This document shows, piece by piece, positions 13,253 through 21,941 of a DNA stretch of 25,135 nt. The stretch is taken from NCBI GenBank assembly GCA_045046885.1, contig JASFYX010000041.1:1-25135 (forward strand), given 5' to 3'. The number at the start of each line of letters is the position of its first letter. Within the stretch, counting starts at the first letter, position 1. Source of the DNA: CG1-02-35-72 sp045046885 (GTDB taxonomy: Bacteria; Bacteroidota; Bacteroidia; Flavobacteriales; Flavobacteriaceae). Position numbers and translations under genes: made by a program. The notes below the pieces were generated by a model. It saw nothing but the letters and a program-made list of their open reading frames with translations, did not search any database and was not told where the DNA came from.

Positions 13253-14692
13253 TTAAAATTCGGCACTTTGTGGAAATCTAGGGTAGGGAATGACATCTCT
13301 AATATTACCCATACCCGTAGCGAATTGTACCAAGCGCTCAAAGCCCAAACCAAAACCGCTGTGTACACAAGAGCCAAATTTACGCAAATCTAAATACCAC
13401 CATAATTCTTTTTCGTCAATACCCAAGGCTTTTATTTTTTGTTGCAAAACATCGAGGCGTTCTTCACGTTGTGAGCCACCAACAATTTCGCCAATTCCTG
13501 GAAATAAAACATCCATAGCGCGAACAGTTTTCCCATCATCGTTTAAACGCATATAAAAGGCTTTGATATTGGCCGGATAATCGAATAAAATTACAGGACA
13601 CTTAAAGTGTTTTTCTACCAAAAAGCGTTCGTGTTCGCTTTGTAAATCAACACCCCATGCGTTAATTGGGAATTGAAATTTTTTCTTTTTATTGGGTTTT
13701 GAATTTCTGAGGATATCAATTGCCTCTGTATAACTGACACGTTTAAAATTATTGTCAACTACAAAGCGCAATTTATCTAATAAACTCATTTCACTACGTT
13801 GGTTTTGAGGTTTGCTTTTTTCTTCTTGCTGAAGGCGTTGGTCTAAAAAGGCTAAATCGTCTTTACAATTTTCTAAAACGTATTTTAATGTGTATTGGAT
13901 AAAATCTTGCGCCAAATCCATATTATCTTCGAGGTCATAAAAAGCCATTTCGGGTTCTATCATCCAAAATTCTGCTAAATGACGTGTGGTATTCGAGTTT
14001 TCGGCTCTAAAAGTAGGACCAAAAGTATAGACTTTACCCAAGCCCATAGCATAAGTTTCGGCTTCCAATTGCCCTGATACGGTTAGGTTGGTTTGTTTAC
14101 CAAAAAAATCTTTACTGTAATCTACATTTTTATCAGCGTCAAGCGGTGGATTTTTAGCGTCTAAATTACTTACGCGAAACATTTCGCCAGCACCTTCGGC
14201 ATCAGAACCCGTAATAATGGGGGCATTAAAATAATAAAAACCGTTTTTTGTGAAATATTGATGCACCGCAAAAGACAAGGCAGAACGCACACGCATCACC
14301 GCACTAAATGTGTTGGTACGAATACGTAAATGGGCATTCTCGCGTAAAAATTCGAGGCTGTGTTTTTTTGGTTGAATGGGATAAGCTTCGGGATTGCTAT
14401 CGCCTAAAATGGCTAATTCTGAAGCTTGAATTTCATATTTTTGTCCTTTACCTAAGCTTTCTACCAAAGTACCGGTAACACTAATAGCAGCTCCTGTTGT
14501 AACGCGTTTTACAGTGGCTTCATCAAAATTATCTAAATCTAAAACACACTGAATATTATTAATAGTAGAACCGTCATTTAAAGCAATAAATCTATTGCTT
14601 CTAAAGGTGCGTACCCATCCGTTTATGCTTACAGTTTGTTGTAAATTCGTGCCTTTTAATAAGCTTGCTACACTGGTTTTTATCATCGTCAT
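13253..14692 (-). CDS. asnS: Asparaginyl-tRNA synthetase
   Basis: This class IIb synthetase charges tRNA-Asn with asparagine. The N-terminal OB-fold anticodon domain occupies about residues 15-105 (VNGWVRTFRSN...). The catalytic domain follows, with motif 2 in YTFGPTFRAENSNTTRH and motif 3 in GFGLGFERLVQFATG near the C-terminus. SGQLEAETYAMGLGKVYT is characteristic of AsnRS rather than AspRS. An insertion with KPQNQRSEMSLLDKL near residue 300 is usual for the longer bacterial form. The frame could extend to a TTG at 14695. I chose ATG at 14692 (479 residues); ATG at 14686 is another possibility. A full TATCTTTG element lies 15 bases upstream. The presence of AsnRS means that Asn-tRNA is made directly. 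Confidence 0.96.
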   Translation of the reverse strand: MTMIKTSVASLLKGTNLQQTVSINGWVRTFRSNRFIALNDGSTINNIQCVLDLDNFDEATVKRVTTGAAISVTGTLVESLGKGQKYEIQASELAILGDSNPEAYPIQPKKHSLEFLRENAHLRIRTNTFSAVMRVRSALSFAVHQYFTKNGFYYFNAPIITGSDAEGAGEMFRVSNLDAKNPPLDADKNVDYSKDFFGKQTNLTVSGQLEAETYAMGLGKVYTFGPTFRAENSNTTRHLAEFWMIEPEMAFYDLEDNMDLAQDFIQYTLKYVLENCKDDLAFLDQRLQQEEKSKPQNQRSEMSLLDKLRFVVDNNFKRVSYTEAIDILRNSKPNKKKKFQFPINAWGVDLQSEHERFLVEKHFKCPVILFDYPANIKAFYMRLNDDGKTVRAMDVLFPGIGEIVGGSQREERLDVLQQKIKALGIDEKELWWYLDLRKFGSCVHSGFGLGFERLVQFATGMGNIRDVIPYPRFPQSAEF

Positions 14693-14706
14693 CAATTTAA
14701 TGACTG

Positions 14707-14714
14707 CAAAGATA
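14707..14714 (-). promoter_or_regulatory. -7 element for asnS
   Basis: Reads TATCTTTG on the minus strand, a full match to TAnnTTTG, 15 bases before the ATG at 14692. The start near 14701 gives a very short leader. No TTG is found at -33. Confidence 0.55.
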
Positions 14715-14776
14715 CCAAACCAAATAAAAATGAAGTAATTTATTTGAACTTAGATTGATAAACGGTGATAGAATGT

Positions 14777-15307
14777 TTAAAAGCGTTTGCCAAGCGCAAT
14801 CTCGATTCGGGGATAACTTCCGTCAATAAATATGTTGTTTACTATATTTCTTGAAACGCCTAAAGTTATGTTAGCTGTCCAATTTTGTTTTGTAATAAAT
14901 TTTTGTCCGATTGAAAAACCCAATCCGGCTCCAGTTCTGTTGCCGACATCACTTCCGTAATATCTTCCGTCGTCGCTAAGGTATCCATAAAAAGAGCCTT
15001 TAAAACTACCTAACGAAGCATTGGCTTCCATAAAAAAACCGGCGGCTCTTTTTTTGCTAAAATAATGCCTGTAATACGGTAGAATGATATAATTTAAATC
15101 GATATAAGAGTCTAACGAAAAGGCAAACGAAACGCCATAAGACGACTCGTTATTTATAATTTTTTCATAACTAATTTCGGGTAATCCAACGGCCGCATAA
15201 AGCAGGTTTAAACGCAATTCGTGTGTTGGTAAGGTTGTTTTATTTTCTTGCGAGAACAAGAAATTTGTAAAAAAACACAGAAAAATAAAAGGTATATTTT
15301 TTTTCAT
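14777..15307 (-). CDS. DUF3575-type outer membrane protein, downstream copy
   Basis: This 176-residue protein has a signal peptide (about 1-19, ending LFSQ) and then a small beta-barrel-like pattern of amphipathic strands ending in a terminal phenylalanine (ALGKRF), as expected for an outer membrane protein. HELRLNLLYAAVGLPEISYEK, RHYFSKKRAAGFFMEANA and QNWTANITLGVSRN are shared closely with the upstream copy. I assign it to DUF3575 from these patterns; no biochemical function is known for the family. It differs from its partner by an insertion rich in Gly, Tyr and Asp (about residues 105-120, GSFYGYLSDDGRYYGSDVGN). It begins 12 bases after the partner's stop and both surely share a transcript. 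asnS lies downstream with its own -7 element. Confidence 0.85.
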   Translation of the reverse strand: MKKNIPFIFLCFFTNFLFSQENKTTLPTHELRLNLLYAAVGLPEISYEKIINNESSYGVSFAFSLDSYIDLNYIILPYYRHYFSKKRAAGFFMEANASLGSFKGSFYGYLSDDGRYYGSDVGNRTGAGLGFSIGQKFITKQNWTANITLGVSRNIVNNIFIDGSYPRIEIALGKRF

Positions 15308-15319
15308 TTAGTCTTTATT

Positions 15320-15811
15320 TTAGAAACGTTTGCCTATTGATATTTCTAACCTAGGATAGCCTTCGTCTATTAATTGATTGTTAATAAAATTTTTACCAAG
15401 ACCAATGGTAAGGTTGGCAGTCCAGTTTTTAGCAGTCACAAATTTACCACCTAGTGCCATACCCATTCCGAATCCAGTTCTGGTTTGCCTAATAAAATAA
15501 GTATCTTCAGAAAAAATAGCAGCATTGACTTCCATAAAAAACCCTGCTGCTCTTTTTTTACCAAAATAATGTCTATAATTTGGGATTATAAGATAGTTTA
15601 GACTGGTACTTGTGTCGACAGATAATGCCATCGAAACACCTATAGATGATTCGTCATCTAGTATTTTTTCATAGGCAAACTCAGGTAATCCAAGTGCAGT
15701 ATAAAGTAAATTGATGCGCAATTCATTGTTTAATATTTTTGGTTTTGTTTTTTGTGAGTAGGTTAAAATTGTTAATAGACAAAATAAAATGAGTGTAAAG
15801 TTTTTTTTCAT
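15320..15811 (-). CDS. DUF3575-type outer membrane protein, upstream copy
   Basis: This 163-residue paralogue of the next gene has a signal peptide of about 19 residues ending TYSQ. The mature part contains NELRINLLYTALGLPEFAYEK, RHYFGKKRAAGFFMEVNA, KNWTANLTIGLGKN and a terminal SIGKRF, all aligning without gaps to its partner except for the partner's extra loop. The strand pattern and final Phe suggest an eight-strand-like outer membrane barrel; this is inference. No clear TAnnTTTG promoter lies upstream; TATTATTG at 15841-15848 (minus) is one mismatch away. The 243-base leader region contains several palindromes. The pair lies between rmlA and asnS and has no obvious link to either. Confidence 0.85.
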   Translation of the reverse strand: MKKNFTLILFCLLTILTYSQKTKPKILNNELRINLLYTALGLPEFAYEKILDDESSIGVSMALSVDTSTSLNYLIIPNYRHYFGKKRAAGFFMEVNAAIFSEDTYFIRQTRTGFGMGMALGGKFVTAKNWTANLTIGLGKNFINNQLIDEGYPRLEISIGKRF

Positions 15812-16054
15812 TGGGGTTAATTTTTTAAAAAGAAATAATACAATAATAAATACGGAATATTCCTGTAATGGGTTGACTAAAAGGTTAAAATATAAAGGCT
15901 TTGTACAAGTTTTATGCCATAAAGCATTATATAGTATAAAGGTAAGATTTAATTTAAAATGAAAGAGAATTTAAGTTTAATATTTAAACTCATTTTATCG
16001 CCATAATTTAAGGGGAATGATTAGGTCTATAAATTACTAAGATTGTCAATCTTG
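15812..16054. other. Palindrome-rich intergenic region, no gene seen
   Basis: No open frame or RNA gene was recognised. It contains GGAATATTCC (15854-15863), TTGTACAA (15901-15908), TTTATG-C-CATAAA (15911-15923), TTATA-TAG-TATAA (15927-15939), AGTTTAA-TAT-TTAAACT (15974-15990) and AAGATTG-T-CAATCTT (16039-16053). The last is just after the rmlA stop and may be a weak hairpin end for that transcript. None has a proper T tail. Confidence 0.5.
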
Positions 16055-16912
16055 TTATAAAAGCCCCATTAAATATTGCCCATATCCACTTTTAAGCAAA
16101 GGTTGTGCAATAGCTTTTAGTTGTGTAGCATTTATAAAACCTTTTTTGTAAGCTATTTCTTCTATACAGCCAATTTTTAAACCTTGGCGCTCTTCTATAA
16201 TTTGTACAAATTGTGAGGCTTGATTTAAAGATTCAAAAGTCCCTGTATCTAGCCAAGCTGTGCCTCGGGTTAAAGTACGGACTTCTAATTTGCCTTTTTC
16301 TAAATAATATTTGTTGATATCCGTAATTTCGTATTCGCCACGTGTACTGGGCTTAAGATTTTTAGCAATGGCTACCACGTCATTGTCGTAAAAATAAATA
16401 CCAGGTACTGCAAAATTAGATTTAGGTTTTTTGGGTTTTTCTTCAATAGAAATTACTTTGTTAGCGTCATCAAATTCTACCACACCATAGCGTTGTGGGT
16501 CGTTTACGTGATAGGCAAACACAATGCCGCCTTCAGGATTTGTAGCGCTTATTAAAATATTTTCAAAACCTGTACCGTAAAAAATATTATCGCCTAAAAC
16601 CAAAGCAACTTTGTCATTTTGAATAAAATCGGCACCCAAAACAAAAGCCTGAGCTAGACCATTAGGCTCTTCTTGAACTTTGTAACTGAATTGACATCCA
16701 ATACGAGTGCCATCGCCTAAAAGGCGTTCGAATAATGGTAAATCGTGTGGTGTAGAAATGATAAGTATTTCTTTAATCCCCGCTAAAAGTAAAATTGACA
16801 ATGGATAATAAACCATTGGTTTATCATAAATAGGCATAAGCTGTTTACTAATGCCTAATGTAATAGGGTGTAAACGTGTACCGCTGCCGCCTGCTAGTAT
16901 GATGCCTTTCAT
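16055..16912 (-). CDS. rfbA: Glucose-1-phosphate thymidylyltransferase (RmlA)
   Basis: RmlA joins glucose-1-phosphate and dTTP to dTDP-glucose, the first step towards dTDP-L-rhamnose and other deoxysugars of surface polysaccharide. The 285 residues match the short RmlA type. The nucleotide-binding loop GGSGTRLHPIT is at 8-18, followed by SKQLMPIYDKPMVYYPLS (22-39), LGDNIFYG at 106-113 with the catalytic metal aspartate at 108, and the EEKPKKPKSNFAVPGIYFYD segment. GTAWLDTGTFESL near residue 220 is also conserved. The gene starts 6 bases after the stop of the exporter, so they are co-transcribed. rmlB, rmlC and rmlD are not in the window; a stand-alone rmlA is not unusual. Confidence 0.96.
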   Translation of the reverse strand: MKGIILAGGSGTRLHPITLGISKQLMPIYDKPMVYYPLSILLLAGIKEILIISTPHDLPLFERLLGDGTRIGCQFSYKVQEEPNGLAQAFVLGADFIQNDKVALVLGDNIFYGTGFENILISATNPEGGIVFAYHVNDPQRYGVVEFDDANKVISIEEKPKKPKSNFAVPGIYFYDNDVVAIAKNLKPSTRGEYEITDINKYYLEKGKLEVRTLTRGTAWLDTGTFESLNQASQFVQIIEERQGLKIGCIEEIAYKKGFINATQLKAIAQPLLKSGYGQYLMGLL

Positions 16913-16918
16913 AAAATA

Positions 16919-19282
16919 TTATTTATTGTCTTCGGTTGATAAATCTATTGTGGGTTCTTTTAAAACCGCTTTGTTTGCTATATTTTGCTCTAAAGATAGT
17001 AATAATGAGGGTAATAAAACAAGGTTAGATACCATAGCGAATAACAAAGTGATGGACACCAATCCGCCAAGGGCGATAGTGCCGCCAAAACTAGAAGCTG
17101 TAAAAACTAAAAAGCCGAAAAATAGGACTATTGACGTATAGAACATGCTCACACCCGTTTCGCGCAAGGCTTTGTAAACTGATTTTTTAATTTTCCAATT
17201 ATTGACTTGCAATTCTTGTCGGTATTTTACCAAAAAGTGAATAGTGTCATCTACCGAAATACCAAAAGCAATACTAAACACCAGTATAGTTGAGGGTTTT
17301 ATAGGCACGCCAATATAACCCATAATACCTGCCGTAATTAATAGTGGTAGCATATTGGGAATGATTGAAATTAAAATCATTCTAAAAGATCGGAAAATAG
17401 ACGCCATAAAAACCGCAATTAAAAAGATGGCCAAACTCAACGAAATAATTAAATTTTTAGTGAGGTATTTTGTGCCTTTTAAAAACAGCAGAGCCTTACC
17501 AGTAAAGGTAACGTCGTATTTGTTTTTAGGAAAAACTTTGTGTACACGTTGCTCAAGACGCTCTTCAATGCGATTCATTTTATTGGTGCCAATGTCTTTC
17601 ATAAAAGTGGTCATACGGGCATAACGTCCTGTGGAATCGACAAAGTTTTTAAGTAAATCTGAGTTGGTATTTGAGTTTTTAGTATAGCTTAAAATAAAAT
17701 TCTTTTCTTGTGATGTGGGCAGTTTATAATATTTAGGATTGCCATTATAGAAAGCTTGTTTAGAATATTTTACCAAGTTTAAAATAGAAATAGATTTAGA
17801 AAGTTGTGGAATTTCGTCAATTGTTTCGTCTAATTTTTCCATCCGCTTAAGCGTGGACAAACTGGTAACTCCTTTTTTCTTTTTGGTATCTATCATTATT
17901 TCTAAAGGCATAATACCACCAAATTCGTTTTCGAAAAAGACAATATCTTTATAAAAAGGTTTGTCTTTTGGCATATCGTCTATAAGACTACCAGAAACGT
18001 GAATCATATAAATGCCAATCATACTCACCATAATAACTACCACTGTGGTGGCATAAACGGCAAATCTGTGATAACGAACTATATTTTCTAAAGACTTCAC
18101 AATTTTTTCTATCCACTTTTTTTCAAGATGCTTTAAATGCTTGTCTTTTGGGATAGGCATAAAACTGTAAATAATAGGAATAAGTAATAATGACAGTAAG
18201 AAAATTGACATTATGTTAACGGAAGCAATAATACCAAACTCTTTTAGTATCTGACTTTTAGTAAAGATAAAAGTGGCAAAACCAGAGGCTGTTGTAATGT
18301 TGGTCATTAATGTGGCATTCCCAATTTTTGAAATAACGCGTTGCAAAGATTTAGCTTGATTCCCGTGATTTTTAATTTCATTCTGGTATCTATTAATCAG
18401 AAAAATAGCATTAGGAACCCCAATGACAATTATCAGAGGTGGAATTAAAGCTGTTAAAACTGTCACTTCGTATTGAAAAGCCCCAATTATACCAAAAGCC
18501 CATAAAACACCAACGGCAACTGTAAACATGGCAATAAAAGTGGTGCGAAAAGACCTAAAGAATAAAAAGAAAATAAGGGCTGTTACGCCAAAAGCCAAAC
18601 CGACAAAAGTACCAATCTCGTCTTTTATGCTTTTGGCATTCATAGTACGTATGTAAGGCATACCCGATACGTGTACAGTTAAATTATTGTCTTTTTCGAA
18701 TTGAGCAATGATGGGATTGAGTTGTTTTAGTATAAAATCTATACGAGATTTAGTGTTGACAATGTCCTTTTTAAGATAAACTAATGTTCTAATAGATTTG
18801 GTTTTCTTGTTGTACAAAAAATTATCAAAAAAAGGCAAATCTTGAAAAAGATCTTTAGTTATTTTATCTACAGCTTCTTTTGTTTGTGGTATAGAATCGT
18901 AAAGGGGCTCTACAACAAAACGTTTATGAACAACATCTTTTTTAAGCTTTTTAATATCGCCTAAAGAAAAAGTAAAATCAACTTCTTTAAAAGAATCTAG
19001 TTTTTTTGAAAGGGCATTCCAATTGTTAAATTTAGTGGGTGTAAAAAAGGTAGAATCTTTTACGGCTAAAATAATAAGGTTGCCTTCTTCGCCAAAAATT
19101 TTTAAAAAACCGTCGTAAATTATAGAAGCAGGATGGTCAGAAGGTAACATGTTGGCCTCTGTGTGCGAAAATTTTATATTTTTAATTTGTGTAAAAAGGC
19201 CATAAGAAATTGCGGCTATTAAAATCAGAATAATAATTCTGTTTTTTAATATTACGCGCGATATAAACCCCCAAAAACCCAT
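16919..19282 (-). CDS. RND superfamily exporter, MMPL/Patched-like
   Basis: This 787-residue inner membrane protein has the two-fold RND layout: helix 1 at about 15-32, a periplasmic loop (33-222), five helices (223-375), a cytoplasmic basic linker (378-405), then a second helix, loop and five helices to about 760. It lacks the size and loops of AcrB-type drug pumps and resembles MMPL or hopanoid-exporter proteins that move lipids or hydrophobic molecules. The second half carries GISVDDTIHFL with an Asp pair at 678-679, the expected proton relay. The matching place in the first half reads GVPNAIFLINRY (288-299), without acids. A TAACTTTG element lies upstream at 19307-19314. The substrate is unknown. 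The neighbours are a DUF5686 outer membrane protein and rmlA, consistent with an envelope role. Confidence 0.9.
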   Translation of the reverse strand: MGFWGFISRVILKNRIIILILIAAISYGLFTQIKNIKFSHTEANMLPSDHPASIIYDGFLKIFGEEGNLIILAVKDSTFFTPTKFNNWNALSKKLDSFKEVDFTFSLGDIKKLKKDVVHKRFVVEPLYDSIPQTKEAVDKITKDLFQDLPFFDNFLYNKKTKSIRTLVYLKKDIVNTKSRIDFILKQLNPIIAQFEKDNNLTVHVSGMPYIRTMNAKSIKDEIGTFVGLAFGVTALIFFLFFRSFRTTFIAMFTVAVGVLWAFGIIGAFQYEVTVLTALIPPLIIVIGVPNAIFLINRYQNEIKNHGNQAKSLQRVISKIGNATLMTNITTASGFATFIFTKSQILKEFGIIASVNIMSIFLLSLLLIPIIYSFMPIPKDKHLKHLEKKWIEKIVKSLENIVRYHRFAVYATTVVVIMVSMIGIYMIHVSGSLIDDMPKDKPFYKDIVFFENEFGGIMPLEIMIDTKKKKGVTSLSTLKRMEKLDETIDEIPQLSKSISILNLVKYSKQAFYNGNPKYYKLPTSQEKNFILSYTKNSNTNSDLLKNFVDSTGRYARMTTFMKDIGTNKMNRIEERLEQRVHKVFPKNKYDVTFTGKALLFLKGTKYLTKNLIISLSLAIFLIAVFMASIFRSFRMILISIIPNMLPLLITAGIMGYIGVPIKPSTILVFSIAFGISVDDTIHFLVKYRQELQVNNWKIKKSVYKALRETGVSMFYTSIVLFFGFLVFTASSFGGTIALGGLVSITLLFAMVSNLVLLPSLLLSLEQNIANKAVLKEPTIDLSTEDNK

Positions 19283-19306
19283 TCAGTAATAAAAATTTAA
19301 GTTGCG

Positions 19307-19314
19307 CAAAGTTA
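19307..19314 (-). promoter_or_regulatory. -7 element for the exporter and rmlA
   Basis: Minus strand reads TAACTTTG, a full match to TAnnTTTG, 25 bases before the exporter ATG at 19282 and inside the short gap after the DUF5686 gene. No TTG at -33. It may be an internal promoter rather than the only one. Confidence 0.45.
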
Positions 19315-19335
19315 TGAAATACTTGCTTGTAATTG

Positions 19336-21849
19336 CTAGAAATTTAAACCAAAGTGATAGTTGAGTTTTATAGCTAAATTATCTTCAAATTTTGGGTTGT
19401 GATAAGCACCATAGCGATAGAAAAAGCTAAACCCAAATCCTTTTAGTAAAAATTTATTGAGTTCTAAACCTGATTCAAAATAGCCTTTTTCCATATTTTT
19501 AAAGGTAAAACCTTTTTGATATTGCGGATTATCAATGGTGCCAATAGCAAACCTTGATACCAAATTGACTTGAGGTCTAAACTTTTTACTTATTTTAAGT
19601 CGGTTAAACGATTGACGTATCTGGAAAGAAATATATTTATCTGATATAAACTCATTAAAAGTCATTGTTTCAAAAGCATTAGTGCCCGATAAATTTATGC
19701 GTTTTTGCCAAGGATTTTTAAGTGCATAATTAGGAAAAGCATTGTAGAGATGCGAAATAGGGGCATCGCCAAAAACCAAACCACCCTGAATTAAAAAACT
19801 GGTGGTACTTTTGTTTAGGGCTTTTATTTCATGGCCTATTTTAAAATTAAATTGGGTAAAATTAAAGTCGCCATCTAATACATTGTCAAAACTTTGTGTA
19901 AGTTGTGCTATTATTTTAAGTTGTCCGTTTTTTGCACGTATTTTACCGATGGGTGTATTCATATATTTTGAAAAAGGCGTCCATTGAAATGCAATACTTG
20001 CTAAACTTAATTTGTAATCACTCACAAATTTAGTGGGAGATATAAAATGATAATTAAATTTTGTTTCATAATCTCCTGTACTCAGTTGAATGCGACTTTC
20101 TAAATTTGAAGCCACATCAAAATTAAAATAAGCTTGCGTTATTTTGTAATTAAAAAATTGGCCGATGTTTAGATTACGCGGATTTATCAATGAAAAAGAA
20201 GTGTCCTCAAAAAGAAAATCTAGTTTGGCCGCTTCACTTAAATCGTCTGTATAACCCAATCCAATCCAAATATTTTTTTGCTTGGCTAATCTGGCGTAAG
20301 CAGAAAGATGGTATTTAACAGTATTGTCTTTTAAACCATAAGCCGAATAGGCTTTTATTTTATATTTTTTAGAAAAATCGCTATTTGATATAAAGCCACC
20401 ACCTAATCTTAATCCTTCTCGGTTATTAAAATTGATAAGCTGACTCAAATTAAAATCGAAATTATTAATAGGATAGTAGCCTTTAAAAATTTTACGCGAT
20501 AAATCTATATAGTGTTCAAATTTTTCTGCTTTACCAATACTATCAATTATGCGGTAGGTTTCTAAACCGCGTTTTGTAATACTATCAGTTCTGTATTTTT
20601 GCCAAAAAGTATTACTTCTTGTAGAGACATCATCTGTAAAAACAACAGTCTGACTGGCATTCCTTACTTTTAGAGGGGTGTTTAATTGCAAGTCGAAATT
20701 TTTAGTTATAGTGCTAAAATAAATGACTTCTTCGGGTTTCTTTTTACTTTTAGAAGTGCTTAAAATACTGTCCTTTTTAGAAGTCTCATTACCTTTTTTG
20801 ACAATAATGCCGCCAAAAAGTGCGATGGTTTTGTCGTTGTCACCTTTATTGATTCTTACACTAGATTCTGTAGGAAACCACAGTTTAAATAGAGGTTGGT
20901 ATTTAAATATTTGATTGGCTTTAACGGCAATCATCCCTTTTAATTGCGCCAATCCTTTTGTTAAAGCATAGCTTTTTGGGTCAATATATAAAACGCCTTC
21001 TAAGCCCACTTTTTCACCAGTCTTAAGTGGTTTAAAATACACGAGATAATTATTGTTAAGGGTGTCTAAAATTTTATAATTATAATGTTTTAAAGCATTA
21101 TTACTTATTGGACTTTTATAACGATTGCCAACTACTTCGAACTTGTCATTGTAGAAGTCGAAACTTTGTAAATCCAGCGCTAGGATTTCGTATAATGGAT
21201 TTTTGAGACCAGCCATGCGGGCGGCCAAAACTTTTTCTTTTGCGGGTTTCCCTTTCTGAAAAAGATGTTCAGATATTTTTTCGGTAAGGTAGAGGTGGTG
21301 TTTTTGTAATTGTGATTTGAGCTCGTAATTAGACGAATCTAGATGGATAAATATTTTTTTACCTTCCTTAATTTTATAGACAGAATCAATACTACCATTG
21401 ATAGAATCGGGAGACCCCGTTATTAATAACTTGTTGTAACTTGTATATTTATAAGTGTTTAATATCTTTTTATAATTGTTTTTAAATTTGAATTTTATCA
21501 CTTTTTTTATGAGTGCTATAGCCGGATTTTCTGGCGCATTTAAAACAACTGTTTGTAATTGTTCTACAGAAGGACTTAATAAAACGGTGAGGTATTTCTT
21601 TTTTTTAAGGAAGATTGTTTTTGTTTTAAAACCTATATAAGATATAATAAGGGTATCTATTTTCTTTTTTGAGTTAATATTAAATGTACCATTGGCATCT
21701 GCTAGAAGACCTTTATTGTTTTGATAAACAATGCTCGCAAAAGGTAAGACTTCTTTGGTTTTAGCATCTTTAACTACACCCGAAATATGTGTTTGAGCAT
21801 TAATAGTTATTCCGAAAAGGACAAATAAAATAAATATATTTTTTAGCAT
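19336..21849 (-). CDS. DUF5686 outer membrane protein with carboxypeptidase-like regulatory domain
   Basis: The 837-residue protein starts with a signal peptide (1-18, ending INAQ). A beta-sandwich CarboxypepD_reg-like domain follows at about 21-92 (ISGVVKDAKTKEVLPFASIVYQ), as in the N-terminus of SusC-like receptors but without a plug domain. The remainder, from about 108 to the end, is the DUF5686 region. It finishes in many amphipathic strands and a terminal Phe (YHFGLNF), indicating an outer membrane barrel. The function is not established. The frame extends upstream to a TTG at 21876. I chose ATG at 21849 because it places the signal peptide directly at the N-terminus. The gene sits after the frr terminator and 53 bases before the exporter gene. 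Confidence 0.9.
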   Translation of the reverse strand: MLKNIFILFVLFGITINAQTHISGVVKDAKTKEVLPFASIVYQNNKGLLADANGTFNINSKKKIDTLIISYIGFKTKTIFLKKKKYLTVLLSPSVEQLQTVVLNAPENPAIALIKKVIKFKFKNNYKKILNTYKYTSYNKLLITGSPDSINGSIDSVYKIKEGKKIFIHLDSSNYELKSQLQKHHLYLTEKISEHLFQKGKPAKEKVLAARMAGLKNPLYEILALDLQSFDFYNDKFEVVGNRYKSPISNNALKHYNYKILDTLNNNYLVYFKPLKTGEKVGLEGVLYIDPKSYALTKGLAQLKGMIAVKANQIFKYQPLFKLWFPTESSVRINKGDNDKTIALFGGIIVKKGNETSKKDSILSTSKSKKKPEEVIYFSTITKNFDLQLNTPLKVRNASQTVVFTDDVSTRSNTFWQKYRTDSITKRGLETYRIIDSIGKAEKFEHYIDLSRKIFKGYYPINNFDFNLSQLINFNNREGLRLGGGFISNSDFSKKYKIKAYSAYGLKDNTVKYHLSAYARLAKQKNIWIGLGYTDDLSEAAKLDFLFEDTSFSLINPRNLNIGQFFNYKITQAYFNFDVASNLESRIQLSTGDYETKFNYHFISPTKFVSDYKLSLASIAFQWTPFSKYMNTPIGKIRAKNGQLKIIAQLTQSFDNVLDGDFNFTQFNFKIGHEIKALNKSTTSFLIQGGLVFGDAPISHLYNAFPNYALKNPWQKRINLSGTNAFETMTFNEFISDKYISFQIRQSFNRLKISKKFRPQVNLVSRFAIGTIDNPQYQKGFTFKNMEKGYFESGLELNKFLLKGFGFSFFYRYGAYHNPKFEDNLAIKLNYHFGLNF

Positions 21850-21883
21850 ACTTTTTAATACAATTGCAAGTAACAAAATTTAC

Positions 21884-21913
21884 TTAATAAAAAAGCACTC
21901 GACAGAGTGCTTT
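21884..21913 (-). terminator. Rho-independent terminator after frr
   Basis: AAAGCACTC (21892-21900) and GAGTGCTTT (21905-21913) form a perfect nine-pair stem with a four-base loop. Read on the minus strand it is followed by a T run (A's at 21888-21894). It closes the pyrH-frr transcript 28 bases after the frr stop. Confidence 0.93.
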
Positions 21914-21941
21914 GATATAATTTTAATAGAAAGTTTAACAT

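Noticed and set aside
13231..13259. ATTTTAAAA / TTTTAAAAT inverted repeat at the asnS stop
   Set aside because: Made only of A-T pairs, each arm is itself palindromic, and there is no T tail beyond the stem. Not convincing as a terminator.
13290..13556. 88-residue plus-strand open frame inside asnS
   Set aside because: Shadow of the conserved synthetase; composition (Ser/Lys/Pro/Cys) is typical of a reversed coding frame.
16851..17141. 96-residue plus-strand frame across the rmlA-exporter junction
   Set aside because: Overlaps two well-supported genes on the other strand; no start signal or recognisable domain.
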